Positions 1-8,403 of a stretch of 64,000 nucleotides of DNA are shown in pieces. The translations under genes and the position numbers were made by a program. Every line of letters begins with the position of its first letter. Within the stretch, counting starts at the first letter, position 1. Source of the DNA: Oricola thermophila (GTDB lineage: Bacteria; Pseudomonadota; Alphaproteobacteria; Rhizobiales; Rhizobiaceae); NCBI RefSeq assembly GCF_013358405.1, contig NZ_CP054836.1, forward strand, positions 744,001-808,000, given 5' to 3'. The notes under the pieces were generated by a model. That model was given only the letters and a program-made list of their open reading frames with translations, searched no databases and was not told the DNA's origin.

Positions 1-648
1 GCCGTAGTCGTGGCACATGAACAGCCGCATGTCGTCCGGCAAGGCAAGGACCTTCTGGATCGAGTCGTAGAGTGTGCCCGCGTCGCCGCCCGGGAAGTCG
101 GCGCGCGCCGAGCCTCCGTCGGGCATGAAGAGGGTGTCGCCCACGAACGCCGCGTCGCCGAAGACATGGGTCATGCAGGCCGGGGTGTGGCCGGGCGTGT
201 ACATGGCGAAGGCCTGCAGGTTCCCGACCATGTAGGTGTCGCCGTCCTTGAACAGGGCGTCGAACTGTGACCCGTCGCGCTGGAATTCCGTGCCTTCGTT
301 GAAGATCTTTCCGAAAGTGTCTTGTACGACCATGATCTTCTCGCCGATGCCGACCTTGCCCCCCAGCTTCTGCTGTATGTAGGGCGCAGCGGACAGGTGA
401 TCGGCGTGTACATGGGTCTCGATGATCCACTCCAGCTTCAGGTCATTCGCCGAAATGTAGTTGATGATTTCGTCGGCGTGGTCGTAGGTGATCCGGCCGG
501 CTGCATAGTCGATGTCCATGACGGAATCGATCACGGCGCAGGCGGCGCTTTCCGGATCCTTGACAACATAGCTGATGGTGTTCGTTGCCGGGTCGAAGAA
601 GGCCTTCACGTCCGGCTTCACGTCCATTTTCACAGGGTAGTTCGACAT
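1..648 (-). CDS. blh: Blh-type metallo-beta-lactamase-fold hydrolase (persulfide dioxygenase-like), 3' end outside window
   Basis: 216 codons are visible and the reading frame runs off the left edge, so the C terminus is missing. It shows the metallo-beta-lactamase signature THVHADHLS, then PGHTP and GDTLF, which are the metal-binding loops of the ETHE1/Blh class of sulfur dioxygenases that oxidise glutathione persulfide. The ATG at 648 follows a good GGAGG ribosome site; an in-frame ATG at 660 lies before that site and is less likely. Two YeeE/YedE-type membrane genes precede it on the same strand and bigR diverges from them, which is the classic bigR operon order. A role in sulfide/persulfide detoxification is inferred from family and context. 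Confidence 0.85.
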   Translation of the reverse strand, partial: MSNYPVKMDVKPDVKAFFDPATNTISYVVKDPESAACAVIDSVMDIDYAAGRITYDHADEIINYISANDLKLEWIIETHVHADHLSAAPYIQQKLGGKVGIGEKIMVVQDTFGKIFNEGTEFQRDGSQFDALFKDGDTYMVGNLQAFAMYTPGHTPACMTHVFGDAAFVGDTLFMPDGGSARADFPGGDAGTLYDSIQKVLALPDDMRLFMCHDYG

Positions 649-678
649 CGATGCCTCCATCTTCCGTGCAGTCTGGGT

Positions 679-1113
679 CTAAACGCTCTGCACTTTCAAT
701 ATGGATGTCTGAAGGGCGCGGGCCGCTACTATACCGAGCATCATCGCACCCACGAACAGGAATGTTTCCGTGTATCCCAGTCCGAGGGCAGGGATCGCGC
801 CACCAGGGCAAAAGCCGGTTACACCCCAACCGATCCCGAACAGGGCCGAGCCGCCGATGAGCCTGGCATCGATCGCGCGGCTTACGGGGAGGTTGAAGGT
901 CTTGTCGAGAACCGGCTGTTCCAGTCTGCCGAAAACCAGCCGGTATCCGATTGCCGTCGTCACGAGGGCGGATATCATCACGACGAGAAGGCTCGGATCC
1001 CAGCTGCCGGCAACATCGAAGAAATTGAGTACCTTGGCCGGATTGGCCATGCCGGCGATCGCGATGCCAAGGCCGAAAACCATGCCGATCAGGAGCGCAA
1101 GAACGATACGCAT
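679..1113 (-). CDS. YeeE/YedE family (DUF6691-type) membrane protein, C-terminal half-permease
   Basis: 144 residues, strongly hydrophobic, with about four membrane segments. The motif GWGVTGFCPGGAIPALG (near residues 94-110) contains the conserved cysteine and glycine pattern of YeeE/YedE sulfur-compound permeases. In the BigR operon this family occurs as two half-size proteins that together resemble one full YeeE. The ATG lies 3 bases after the stop of the upstream half (1117-1545) and about 30 bases before blh, so one operon is likely. Probable role: movement of thiosulfate, sulfide or another sulfur species across the inner membrane; the substrate is inferred. Confidence 0.85.
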   Translation of the reverse strand: MRIVLALLIGMVFGLGIAIAGMANPAKVLNFFDVAGSWDPSLLVVMISALVTTAIGYRLVFGRLEQPVLDKTFNLPVSRAIDARLIGGSALFGIGWGVTGFCPGGAIPALGLGYTETFLFVGAMMLGIVAARALQTSILKVQSV

Positions 1114-1116
1114 GGC

Positions 1117-1545
1117 TCAAATCCCCCCTAGAACATGGCGCACCACGTAGACGGTGGCGAAGGTCGACGCCATGAAGATGAGGGTCGCGACTATCGATCG
1201 GGGAGACAGGCGTGCGATGCCGCAGACCCCATGGCCGCTGGTGCAGCCGGAGCCGACCGTCGCGCCGAAGCCCACGATCACGCCGCCCACGATCAGGGCC
1301 GTAGTGGAAACCGGTACGTCGAAGGGGATGTCGATGCCTCCTGCCAGCATGAGAAACGGCGCGAGTACCGATCCCGCGAGAAAGGAGGCGCGCCAGGGCC
1401 AGTCAGGCGCCAACGGCGGAACGATGCCCCCGACGATGCCTGTCATGCCCGCAATGCGGCCGTGCAGCGCCATCAGGAGAACCGATGCCAGTCCGATCAA
1501 CAGACCGCCAAGCGCTGCGGCAAGCGGCGTGAACTCCGTTGTCAT
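1117..1545 (-). CDS. YeeE/YedE family membrane protein, N-terminal half-permease
   Basis: 142 residues beginning MTTEFTPLAAALGG. Several hydrophobic helices are visible, and VGSGCTSGHGVCGIARLS (about residues 101-118) is the hallmark cysteine-rich YeeE/YedE motif. The reading frame is open further upstream to 1680, but the ATG at 1545 is preceded by GGGAGGAAACG, a strong ribosome site, so I start there. It is the first gene of the operon with the second half-permease and blh, and it diverges from bigR. Likely a sulfur-species channel subunit at the inner membrane. Confidence 0.85.
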   Translation of the reverse strand: MTTEFTPLAAALGGLLIGLASVLLMALHGRIAGMTGIVGGIVPPLAPDWPWRASFLAGSVLAPFLMLAGGIDIPFDVPVSTTALIVGGVIVGFGATVGSGCTSGHGVCGIARLSPRSIVATLIFMASTFATVYVVRHVLGGI

Positions 1546-1679
1546 TCGTTTCCTCCCAATTGCCCGATTACCCTTCTGAATGCTGCGCCAAGGCGACCGG
1601 ATCGAAGCCGGCAACTGAATTACGGCAGAACCCGATCGCAGCGATTTTCCCGTTTCACTTGCCTTCAGATGACATGACA

Positions 1680-1703
1680 CATATATTTGTAACCATGAAT
1701 ATG
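1680..1703. promoter_or_regulatory. Probable BigR operator (BigR box)
   Basis: A 24-base AT-rich imperfect palindrome with outer arms CATATATT and TGAATATG stands out in GC-rich surroundings. It lies in the bigR/yeeE intergenic region just before the bigR coding sequence. BigR repressors are known to bind an AT-rich inverted repeat in this place and so control both their own gene and the blh operon. The site overlaps the earliest possible bigR start codons, which favours a start downstream of it. Confidence 0.65.
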
Positions 1704-1724
1704 CAAGAGATTGAATATAAAAAG

Positions 1725-2018
1725 ATGGACATGGCGGCGTTCGAGGAAAAGATACTCGACGCGTCCCGGCTGCTGGAGATGATGGCGCATCACCAACGGT
1801 TGCGAATTCTGTGCCTTCTGATGGAAGGCGAGCGCAGCGTTTGCAGCCTGGTGGATGCGACCGGGCTCACACAGCCCGCCATTTCGCATCACCTGAAAAA
1901 GTTGCGCGACGCGAATCTCGTGAAGACGCGCCGCGATGCGCAAACCATCTACTACTCGCTGCAGGGTGGCGAGGTGGAATCGGTGCTCCGTACCTTGAAC
2001 GGCATATACTGCACCTGA
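1725..2018 (+). CDS. bigR: ArsR-family persulfide-responsive repressor BigR
   Basis: 97 residues from the ATG at 1725; in-frame ATGs at 1674, 1695 and 1701 would add up to 17 residues but lie in or before the operator. It is a winged helix-turn-helix protein with recognition-helix sequence LTQPAISHHLKKLRDANLV. The two cysteines that form the redox switch of BigR/SqrR are in place: one in RILCLLMEGE and one in the C-terminal GIYCT. It diverges from the permease/blh operon. In this family reactive sulfur forms a disulfide or polysulfide between the two cysteines and releases DNA. An extra cysteine (SVCSL) lies between them. Confidence 0.85.
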   Translation: MDMAAFEEKILDASRLLEMMAHHQRLRILCLLMEGERSVCSLVDATGLTQPAISHHLKKLRDANLVKTRRDAQTIYYSLQGGEVESVLRTLNGIYCT

Positions 2019-2152
2019 GAAATGGCAGCGGGGGCATGACCGGCGAGCGCGTTGGCGTGCCCATTTGCCTGCAGCGTCGGGAATGCTAATGGGGCGGGCC
2101 ATGTGGGGATACCGGAACCCCATGCAACTGCATCGGCACGGAGGACTGTAAC

Positions 2153-2962
2153 GTGCAATTTGCCCTGCTCAACGGCGTAACGATTCACTACCAGACGATC
2201 GGTGCACCCGCCGGCAAGCCCGTGATTGTGTTCTCCAATGCGCTCGGGACCGATTTTCGTATCTGGCGTGACGTGATCGTGAGGCTGGCAGGCGATTACG
2301 CCATTGTCACCTACGACATGCGCGGACATGGTCTGTCGGATATTGGCGAAGCACCATATTCGATGGACGATCACGTCTCCGATCTGGAGGCGCTGCTGGA
2401 CCATCTCGAACTGAAACAGGCGATCATATGCGGCCTGTCGGTAGGCGGCATGGTTGCCCAGGGGCTTTACACGCGGCGTCGCGATCTGGTCCGGGCGCTC
2501 ATCCTGTGCGATACGGCCTCGAAAATCGGCGATGCCCATGGCTGGAACAGCCGTATAGAGGCCGTGAATGGCGGCGGCATCGCAGCAATTGCGGACAGCA
2601 TACTCGAGCGATGGTTCACGGCCGATTTCCGCAGGCCCGGCAACCCGGAATTTGCCGGCTACCGCAACATGCTGACGCGTACTCCGGTGGAAGGTTACGC
2701 CGGAACGTGCGCAGCCTTGCGCGACTGCGACTACACGCACGAGGCCGGTCAGATCGGCGTTCCGGCGCTTTGTGTCGTCGGTGAACAGGACGGTTCGACG
2801 CCGCCCGATGTCGTGCTCGATACGGCCAAGCGCATTCCGGGCGCCCGTTACGAGGTCATCAGCGGGGCAGGGCATATGCCCTGCGTCGAGCAGCCGGAAA
2901 CGCTGTCAGCCGTTATCCGGGCCTTCATTTCCGATCTCGACACCGGCGGACGCGAAGGATAG
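2153..2962 (+). CDS. pcaD: 3-oxoadipate enol-lactonase
   Basis: 269-residue alpha/beta hydrolase that opens 3-oxoadipate enol-lactone to 3-oxoadipate in the beta-ketoadipate pathway. Visible features are the oxyanion-region SNALGTDFRIW, the nucleophile elbow GLSVGG (Ser96), Asp213 in GEQDGS and His241 in GAGHMP. It begins with GTG at 2153 after a GGAGG site at suitable spacing. pcaF follows 37 bases later, so the two form a short operon for the last steps of aromatic-ring catabolism. The rest of the pca genes are not in this window. Confidence 0.88.
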   Translation: MQFALLNGVTIHYQTIGAPAGKPVIVFSNALGTDFRIWRDVIVRLAGDYAIVTYDMRGHGLSDIGEAPYSMDDHVSDLEALLDHLELKQAIICGLSVGGMVAQGLYTRRRDLVRALILCDTASKIGDAHGWNSRIEAVNGGGIAAIADSILERWFTADFRRPGNPEFAGYRNMLTRTPVEGYAGTCAALRDCDYTHEAGQIGVPALCVVGEQDGSTPPDVVLDTAKRIPGARYEVISGAGHMPCVEQPETLSAVIRAFISDLDTGGREG

Positions 2963-2999
2963 ACGTCACCAGCATTTCGAACCGGGGGGATTCCGAGAC

Positions 3000-4202
3000 A
3001 TGGCCGATGCTTTCATCTGTGACTACATTCGCACGCCGATCGGCCGCTTTGGCGGCGTACTTTCCGGGGTGCGCGCAGACGATCTCGGGGCTATCCCGAT
3101 CCGTGCGCTGACGGAGCGCAACAAGGATGTCGACTGGGAGGCGGTTGACGAGGTCTATTACGGATGCGCCAATCAGGCCGGCGAGGACAACCGCAACGTC
3201 GCGCGCATGAGCCTGCTGCTGGCCGGCCTGCCGGTCAGTGTTCCCGGCACCACGATCAACCGGCTGTGCGGCTCCGGCATGGATGCGGTGATCATGGCCG
3301 CGCGGGCCATCAGGGCAGGCGAGATTGACATGGCGATCGCCGGCGGCGTGGAAAGCATGAGCCGAGCGCCCTTCGTCATGCCGAAGGCCGATACCGCCTT
3401 TTCCCGCCATGCCGAAATCCATGACACGACCATTGGCTGGCGTTTTGTCAATCCGCTGCTGAAGGAACAGTACGGCGTAGATTCCATGCCGGAGACCGGC
3501 GAGAACGTGGCCGAGGATTTCCATGTGTCGCGCCAGGAACAGGATGAATTCGCACTGCGCTCGCAGACGAGGGCCAAGGCTGCGCAGGGGAATGGCCGGT
3601 TGGCGAAGGAAATCGTCGAGGTGACGATTCCGCAGCGCAAGGGCGAACCGGTCGTCGTCGATACCGATGAACATCCGCGCGAAACCACTCTGGAGGCATT
3701 GGGAAAACTGCGCACGCCGTTCCGCGAGAATGGCAGCGTGACCGCGGGCAATGCCTCGGGCGTCAATGACGGCGCGGCGGCGCTGATCGTCGCGTCGGAG
3801 GCGGCCGCGCGCAAGAACGGCCTCACGCCGATCGCACGCATCGTTGGTGGCGCGACCGCGGGCGTCCCGCCACGCATCATGGGCATCGGGCCGGCGCCCG
3901 CGACGAAGAAGCTGTGCGCCCGCCTCGGGTTGACGCCTCGGGACTTCGACGTGATCGAGCTGAACGAGGCTTTTGCCAGCCAGTCGATTGCCGTGCTGCG
4001 CGAGCTCGGAATTGCCGAGGATGCCGGGCATGTTAATCCGAATGGCGGGGCGATCGCGCTCGGTCATCCGCTGGGCATGTCGGGGGCGCGTATCACCGGC
4101 ACGGCCGCGCTGGAAATGCGTGAGCGTGGCGCCAAACGCGCGCTTGCGACCATGTGCATTGGCGTTGGTCAGGGCATCGCTGTCGCGCTCGAGGCTGTGT
4201 GA
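3000..4202 (+). CDS. pcaF: 3-oxoadipyl-CoA thiolase (beta-ketoadipyl-CoA thiolase)
   Basis: 400 residues from ATG 3000, exactly the usual PcaF length. It cleaves 3-oxoadipyl-CoA with CoA to succinyl-CoA and acetyl-CoA. The thiolase active site is complete: Cys90 in NRLCGSGMD, His356 in ALGHPLGMSGAR and Cys386 in CIGVGQG. The frame is open upstream into pcaD, but ATG 3000 starts the conserved N terminus MADAFICDYIRTPIGRF. It sits right after pcaD. The 3-oxoadipate CoA-transferase genes (pcaIJ) that would link the two reactions are not seen here. The closely related PaaJ of phenylacetate degradation carries out the same reaction. Confidence 0.88.
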   Translation: MADAFICDYIRTPIGRFGGVLSGVRADDLGAIPIRALTERNKDVDWEAVDEVYYGCANQAGEDNRNVARMSLLLAGLPVSVPGTTINRLCGSGMDAVIMAARAIRAGEIDMAIAGGVESMSRAPFVMPKADTAFSRHAEIHDTTIGWRFVNPLLKEQYGVDSMPETGENVAEDFHVSRQEQDEFALRSQTRAKAAQGNGRLAKEIVEVTIPQRKGEPVVVDTDEHPRETTLEALGKLRTPFRENGSVTAGNASGVNDGAAALIVASEAAARKNGLTPIARIVGGATAGVPPRIMGIGPAPATKKLCARLGLTPRDFDVIELNEAFASQSIAVLRELGIAEDAGHVNPNGGAIALGHPLGMSGARITGTAALEMRERGAKRALATMCIGVGQGIAVALEAV

Positions 4203-4225
4203 CGGAACCGGACGCCAACGAAAAA

Positions 4226-4250
4226 TGCACCGACCGATGCGATCGGTGCA
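4226..4250. terminator. Inverted repeat after pcaF, possible terminator
   Basis: A perfect 8-base stem (TGCACCGA / TCGGTGCA) with a 9-base loop starts 23 bases after the pcaF stop. There is an A-run on its left side and only a weak T-rich stretch on its right, so it may act as a terminator for pcaF or for minus-strand transcription across this point. Confidence 0.4.
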
Positions 4251-4286
4251 TGTCCATTTCGGAAATCACATCGGCGCGGGACGGGT

Positions 4287-4465
4287 TCACGCAGTGGTGC
4301 CATCCCATATTTCCTCCGCCTTCTTGACGACCAGTTCGAGCTGGCGCTGCTGGTCGTCAAAGGTGATCTAGTTGCCTTACTGCGTGCTTCCCTGACCGAT
4401 TCCGGCCGCAGGATTCTGCCGACGTGGTCGGCGCGGAAAGGCGGTTCGGCAACGCTCGTCGGAAT
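4287..4465 (-). pseudogene. Remnant of a MetE-like (cobalamin-independent methionine synthase family) gene, internally deleted
   Basis: On the minus strand 4465-4370 encodes a stretch containing PPFRADHVGRILRP and ESVREARSKA, closely matching the N terminus of the short MetE-like family (usual form FRADHVGSLLRP...). After a frameshift, 4367-4287 encodes ITFDDQQRQLELVVKKAEEI then WDGTTA and a stop, resembling that family's C terminus (...LVVETAEEVWG). About 300 central residues of a roughly 370-residue protein are gone and no start codon is evident. I read this as the scar of one large internal deletion. The assignment rests on remembered family motifs. Confidence 0.55.
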
Positions 4466-4538
4466 CTCCGCATGCGAGACAATATGATGCGCTGCGTGCA
4501 GGTTGGATGCCCGAACGTCGCAACGGCGCTGCCGGATG

Positions 4539-5447
4539 TCATGGCCAATCGGCGAAATTCGGAGGTGAGAATTCTTCCGGTTCAGGATTGGAAGACACCG
4601 TCAGGCGCCGGAAACGGCCGGGTGTAAGGCCGGTCATCCGGCGGAAGAAATTTGAGAAATGGGCGGGATCCTTGAATCCGAGCGAATAGCTCAGTTGCTT
4701 GACGGAAAGGGTCGAGCGTTCGAGGCCGAGTGCCGCCTCGCGGGCGAGGCGCTCCGCGATCAGTGACTTGGGCGTTTTGCCGAGTTCGCGCATGCATATG
4801 GCGTGCAGTCGGTCGTGCGTGATGCCGAGTTCGCGCGCGTAGTAACCGACCGGATGGTGTGCCCTGAAGCCGGCCTCGAGCAACTGGCGGAATCGCTGCA
4901 GGTAGTGCGCATTGTTTCCATGGGTCGCCATCGCAACTTCGTCGACGCCGGAGGCACGCAGGATCGTGACCAGGACGATCCGCAAATGCGCTGCAATCAT
5001 CATGCCGGTGGCCGCCTGCGGTGCGGTCAACTCGCTGCCTATGCTGTTCAGACCCGTGCAGATCGTCTTGTGCGAGGCCGCATCCTCTGCCAGCGATCGT
5101 GTCCAGTCGCTTTCGAACAGGGTGTGCATCGCGGCCGATTCGAAGAAGTCGCCGATCGCGCGAGACAATGTTTCCTCGGCGATCTCTGCGATATGGGCCG
5201 AGGAACCCGCCTCCATGATCAATCGGAAATCACCGGCACTCCGGCGCCACGCAATTGTCGGCCCGGAAAGTGCAACTCTGCCGTCGCGTCCCTCAATGCT
5301 CGCATCGCCGTCGGAGAGGAGAAACAGAATGCGTGCATCGGGACCCAGCCCGCGGTTCAACGTTTCAATGCGGCGTTGCAAACCGCCTTCAACGCGGTTC
5401 AGGTAGATGGGGAGAGGTGTGAATTGAGGCAGGTTGTGCATCATCAC
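4539..5447 (-). CDS. AraC-family transcriptional regulator
   Basis: 302 residues from a GTG at 5447, with two ATG codons directly after it. The C-terminal hundred residues carry two helix-turn-helix motifs of AraC/XylS proteins: YYARELGITHDRLHAICMRE, then LSYSLGFKDPAHFSNFFRRM followed by TGLTPGRFRR. The N-terminal two hundred residues are the presumed effector-binding part and show no motif I recognise. It is divergent from the aldehyde dehydrogenase at 5631 with about 180 bases between, so it is the likely activator of the 5631-13640 catabolic/transport run. The inducer is unknown. Confidence 0.8.
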   Translation of the reverse strand: MMMHNLPQFTPLPIYLNRVEGGLQRRIETLNRGLGPDARILFLLSDGDASIEGRDGRVALSGPTIAWRRSAGDFRLIMEAGSSAHIAEIAEETLSRAIGDFFESAAMHTLFESDWTRSLAEDAASHKTICTGLNSIGSELTAPQAATGMMIAAHLRIVLVTILRASGVDEVAMATHGNNAHYLQRFRQLLEAGFRAHHPVGYYARELGITHDRLHAICMRELGKTPKSLIAERLAREAALGLERSTLSVKQLSYSLGFKDPAHFSNFFRRMTGLTPGRFRRLTVSSNPEPEEFSPPNFADWP

Positions 5448-5630
5448 CGACCGCAGCCTGTTTCCGGGGGTGGTGGCAATCTAGCCCACTTTTCTGCAAT
5501 ATTCGACCAGTATTTCGCATTTTCTTTCGAGCCCGTTACGCTATCCTTCCGCCCGGAGGAATTTTGGCTTTCTCCCGCTTCGAACAGATGAAGTTCTGAG
5601 CGGCCAGGAAAGGCAGGTCAGGGAGGAGGA

Positions 5631-7082
5631 ATGCTTGAAGCGGCGCTCCTTATAGACAGCGATCTGGTTCCCGCCACCGGCGGCCAGACTTTCGAGCGGA
5701 TCGACCCCGTTTCGCGGGCGGTTTCTACGCGTGCCAGCGCGGCGACTGTCGATGATGCCAATCGCGCCGCGAATTCCGCTGCTCGCGCGTTTCCCGCATG
5801 GTCCGAGACATCTCCGAGCGAACGGCGTGCCGTACTCAACAAAGCCGCCGATCTCGTCATTGAGCGGTCGGAAGACTTCGTCGCCGCGATGATTGCGGAA
5901 ACCGGCAGTACTGCTGCTTGGGGAGAGTTCAATTGCCGCCTGGCGGCCAGCATCCTTCGCGAGGCCGGTGCAATGGCAAGCCAGGCCACGGGAGAGGTGG
6001 TTCCGGCGGACAAGCCCGGTTCATTCGCGATGGCAATACGCCAGCCCTGTGGGGTTGTCTTTTCGATGGCTCCCTGGAACGCGCCGGTCATCCTGTCCGC
6101 GCGCAGCGTCGCCATGCCGTTGGCTCTTGGCAACACGGTTGTAATGAAAGGGTCGGAGCTTTGTCCGCGCACTCACAGCCTTCTCGGGGAGGTGCTGAAT
6201 GCGGCGGGACTGCCCAAGGGATGCATCAATGTCATTCATTCCGCGCCGGAGATGGCGCCGGAAATCGTGGAGACATTGATCGCGCACAAGGCGGTTCGGC
6301 GAGTGAATTTCACCGGATCGACGCGTGTGGGGCGGATGATCGCGGAAAAGGCTGCCAGGTACCTGAAGCGCTGCCTGCTGGAACTTGGCGGAAAGGCGCC
6401 GCTGGTCGTTCTTGACGACGCCGATGTCGGAGCCGCCGTCGACGCGGCGGTGTTCGGCGCATTCTTCAATCAGGGCCAGATCTGCATGGCAACGGAACGC
6501 GTGGTCATCGATGAAAGTATCGCCGACGAATTCGTCGAAAGATTCCGGGTACGCGCAGAAAAGATCCGGGCGAGCGACCCGCGTGATCCGAACTGCGTGC
6601 TGGGTGCAATGATCACGGAGCAGGCCGCGCAACGCGTTAAGGGGCTGATCGATGACGCCGAAATGAAAGGCGCCGACCTCGTGACCGGTGCCCGCCAGGA
6701 AGGCGTGTTCGTGGATCCTGCAATCCTCGACAATGTCTCGCCCGCAATGCGCATCTATCATGAGGAAAGTTTCGGCCCGGTGGCCTCGATTATCCGCGTC
6801 CGCGGCGACGACGAAGCCGTCTCCGTTGCCAACGATACGGAGTATGGACTCGCGGCAGCGGTGTTCAGTCGCGATGTGGGGCGGGCGCTGGCCATTGCGC
6901 GGCGCTTGGAAAGCGGCATTTGTCACATCAACTCGGCGACCATCCATGACGAGCCGCAGATGCCGTTCGGAGGCGTGAAGGCGTCCGGCTATGGCCGCTT
7001 CGGCGGCAAGGCCGGCATAGACGAGTTTACCGAGCTTCGCTGGATCACCATCCAAGAAGGCGAAAACCGATACCCGCTCTAG
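5631..7082 (+). CDS. NAD(P)-dependent aldehyde dehydrogenase, aromatic-aldehyde (vanillin/salicylaldehyde) type
   Basis: 483-residue aldehyde dehydrogenase. Motifs: APWNAPVI (cofactor region near 147), FTGSTRVG (about 227-234), general base Glu251 in LELGGKAP and catalytic Cys285 in NQGQICMATER. Sequence style resembles vanillin, benzaldehyde and salicylaldehyde dehydrogenases. It opens the gene run with a Liv-type importer and a second aldehyde dehydrogenase (12183-13640) whose Glu and Cys fall at the same residue numbers, suggesting duplication. It probably oxidises an aromatic or arylalkyl aldehyde to the acid; the exact substrate cannot be read from sequence. The start ATG follows GGGAGGAGGA. 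Confidence 0.85.
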   Translation: MLEAALLIDSDLVPATGGQTFERIDPVSRAVSTRASAATVDDANRAANSAARAFPAWSETSPSERRAVLNKAADLVIERSEDFVAAMIAETGSTAAWGEFNCRLAASILREAGAMASQATGEVVPADKPGSFAMAIRQPCGVVFSMAPWNAPVILSARSVAMPLALGNTVVMKGSELCPRTHSLLGEVLNAAGLPKGCINVIHSAPEMAPEIVETLIAHKAVRRVNFTGSTRVGRMIAEKAARYLKRCLLELGGKAPLVVLDDADVGAAVDAAVFGAFFNQGQICMATERVVIDESIADEFVERFRVRAEKIRASDPRDPNCVLGAMITEQAAQRVKGLIDDAEMKGADLVTGARQEGVFVDPAILDNVSPAMRIYHEESFGPVASIIRVRGDDEAVSVANDTEYGLAAAVFSRDVGRALAIARRLESGICHINSATIHDEPQMPFGGVKASGYGRFGGKAGIDEFTELRWITIQEGENRYPL

Positions 7083-7124
7083 GGATCGGACCTTGCAGAC
7101 CTTCGTTCAAAAGGGAGGATATCA

Positions 7125-8327
7125 ATGGAACGCAGAACGCTTTTCAAGACTATCGCGGCGACGCTTTTGGCAAGTACGCTGGCTGCTGGCCCCGTGCTTG
7201 CCGACGGCGTGATCAGGATCGGCGCGAGCGCTCCGAAAACCGGACCGCTCGCCGGTGGCGCAGCGGTGACCTACTGGCCCGCGATCAAGCTCTGGGTTCA
7301 TGATGTAAACGAACGTGGCGGCATCGATGTCGGCGGCGAAAAGATGAAGGTCGAGTTGGTTGAGTACGATGACCGTACCTCCAACGAGGAGGCGATAAAG
7401 AACATCCAGCGCCTTGCGACCGTCGACAAGGTGGACTTCATTGTTCCTCCTTACGGAACCGGCATCAATCTGGCCACTGCGCCCCTGATCGCGAAATATG
7501 GCTATCCGCACATCGCCGTCACAGCGGTTGCCGATGGCATCGAGGAATTTGCCAAACGCTGGCCAAACTCCTTCTGGACGCTCGGTACGTCAACGGCCAT
7601 GGCGACTTCTCTCGTGGATGTTCTGGTCGAGATGCGCAATGCTGGGCAGATCAACGAGAAGGTGGCCCTGGTCAACGTGGCCGACTCCTTCGGCATCGAA
7701 CTCGTCAATGCTGGCAAGCCGGCGCTGGAGGCGGCGGGATTCGACATCGTCTACGAGACTTCCTATCCGCTTCAGCAGCAGGATTTTGCGCCGATCATCT
7801 CGGGTGCGAAGAACGCTGCTCCGGACACCTTTGTCGCCTTCTCCTATCCGGGTGACACATTCGGTCTGACCAAGCAGGCAGCCATAGCCGATCTTCCGGT
7901 CAAGGCGTTCTATGTGGGCGTGGCAACGGCCTTTCCGGCATTCCCTGCTGCCAATGGCGATGCCGCAAACGGGATCATGGGGGTTGGCGGGGTGAATGCC
8001 GACAGCGAACTCTATCAGGATTTTGCGTCCCGGCAGAAAGAAGTGACAGGCGAAGCGCCGGACTACTGGGCAAGCCCGGTGCAGTACGCCAGTCTCCAGG
8101 TCCTCGAGCAGGCCATTACGGATGCCGGCACTCTCGACAAAGCTGCCGTGATCGATGCGATCAAGAACGGCACCTTCGATACCATAATGGGCGAGTGGAC
8201 CTTCGAGGATAACATCATCACAAAATACTGGACGGTTGGGCAGTGGCAGGATGGCGTGTTCCGCGGCATCGCGTCGACAGGTGTCGGCGGCGAGGCCGAG
8301 CCGATCCTGAAGTCGGGCTGGAACTGA
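7125..8327 (+). CDS. Periplasmic substrate-binding protein of a branched-chain-amino-acid-type ABC transporter
   Basis: 400 residues with an N-terminal signal peptide (MERRTLFKTIAATLLASTLA followed by AGPVLADG). The mature part begins IRIGASAPKTGPLAGGA, the typical start of LivJ/Peripla_BP_6 receptors. It lies between an aldehyde dehydrogenase and livHMGF genes, so it is the receptor of that importer. Receptors of this family bind amino acids, amides, urea or aromatic acids; the aldehyde-oxidation neighbours favour an aromatic or related carboxylate here, which is inference. A strong hairpin follows it before the permease gene. A good ribosome site (GGGAGGA) precedes the ATG. Confidence 0.87.
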   Translation: MERRTLFKTIAATLLASTLAAGPVLADGVIRIGASAPKTGPLAGGAAVTYWPAIKLWVHDVNERGGIDVGGEKMKVELVEYDDRTSNEEAIKNIQRLATVDKVDFIVPPYGTGINLATAPLIAKYGYPHIAVTAVADGIEEFAKRWPNSFWTLGTSTAMATSLVDVLVEMRNAGQINEKVALVNVADSFGIELVNAGKPALEAAGFDIVYETSYPLQQQDFAPIISGAKNAAPDTFVAFSYPGDTFGLTKQAAIADLPVKAFYVGVATAFPAFPAANGDAANGIMGVGGVNADSELYQDFASRQKEVTGEAPDYWASPVQYASLQVLEQAITDAGTLDKAAVIDAIKNGTFDTIMGEWTFEDNIITKYWTVGQWQDGVFRGIASTGVGGEAEPILKSGWN

Positions 8328-8356
8328 GATCGGGGAACGCGACACTTAACCACGTT

Positions 8357-8382
8357 CCGGTGCGGCCTTCCGGCCGCACCGG
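8357..8382 (+). terminator. Strong intercistronic hairpin between receptor and permease genes
   Basis: A perfect 11-base-pair stem (CCGGTGCGGCC / GGCCGCACCGG) with a TTCC loop lies 29 bases after the receptor stop. No T-run follows, so it is more likely an RNA-stabilising or partially terminating hairpin than a full terminator. Such elements are common after binding-protein genes and allow the receptor to be made in excess of the membrane parts. Confidence 0.6.
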
Positions 8383-8403
8383 TCGAAACGGCCAGAAACA
8401 CCC

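Noticed and set aside
4357..4548. 63-codon minus-strand frame over the MetE-like scar
   Set aside because: The MetE-like words are in a different frame from this open frame; the open frame itself shows no protein similarity I recognise.
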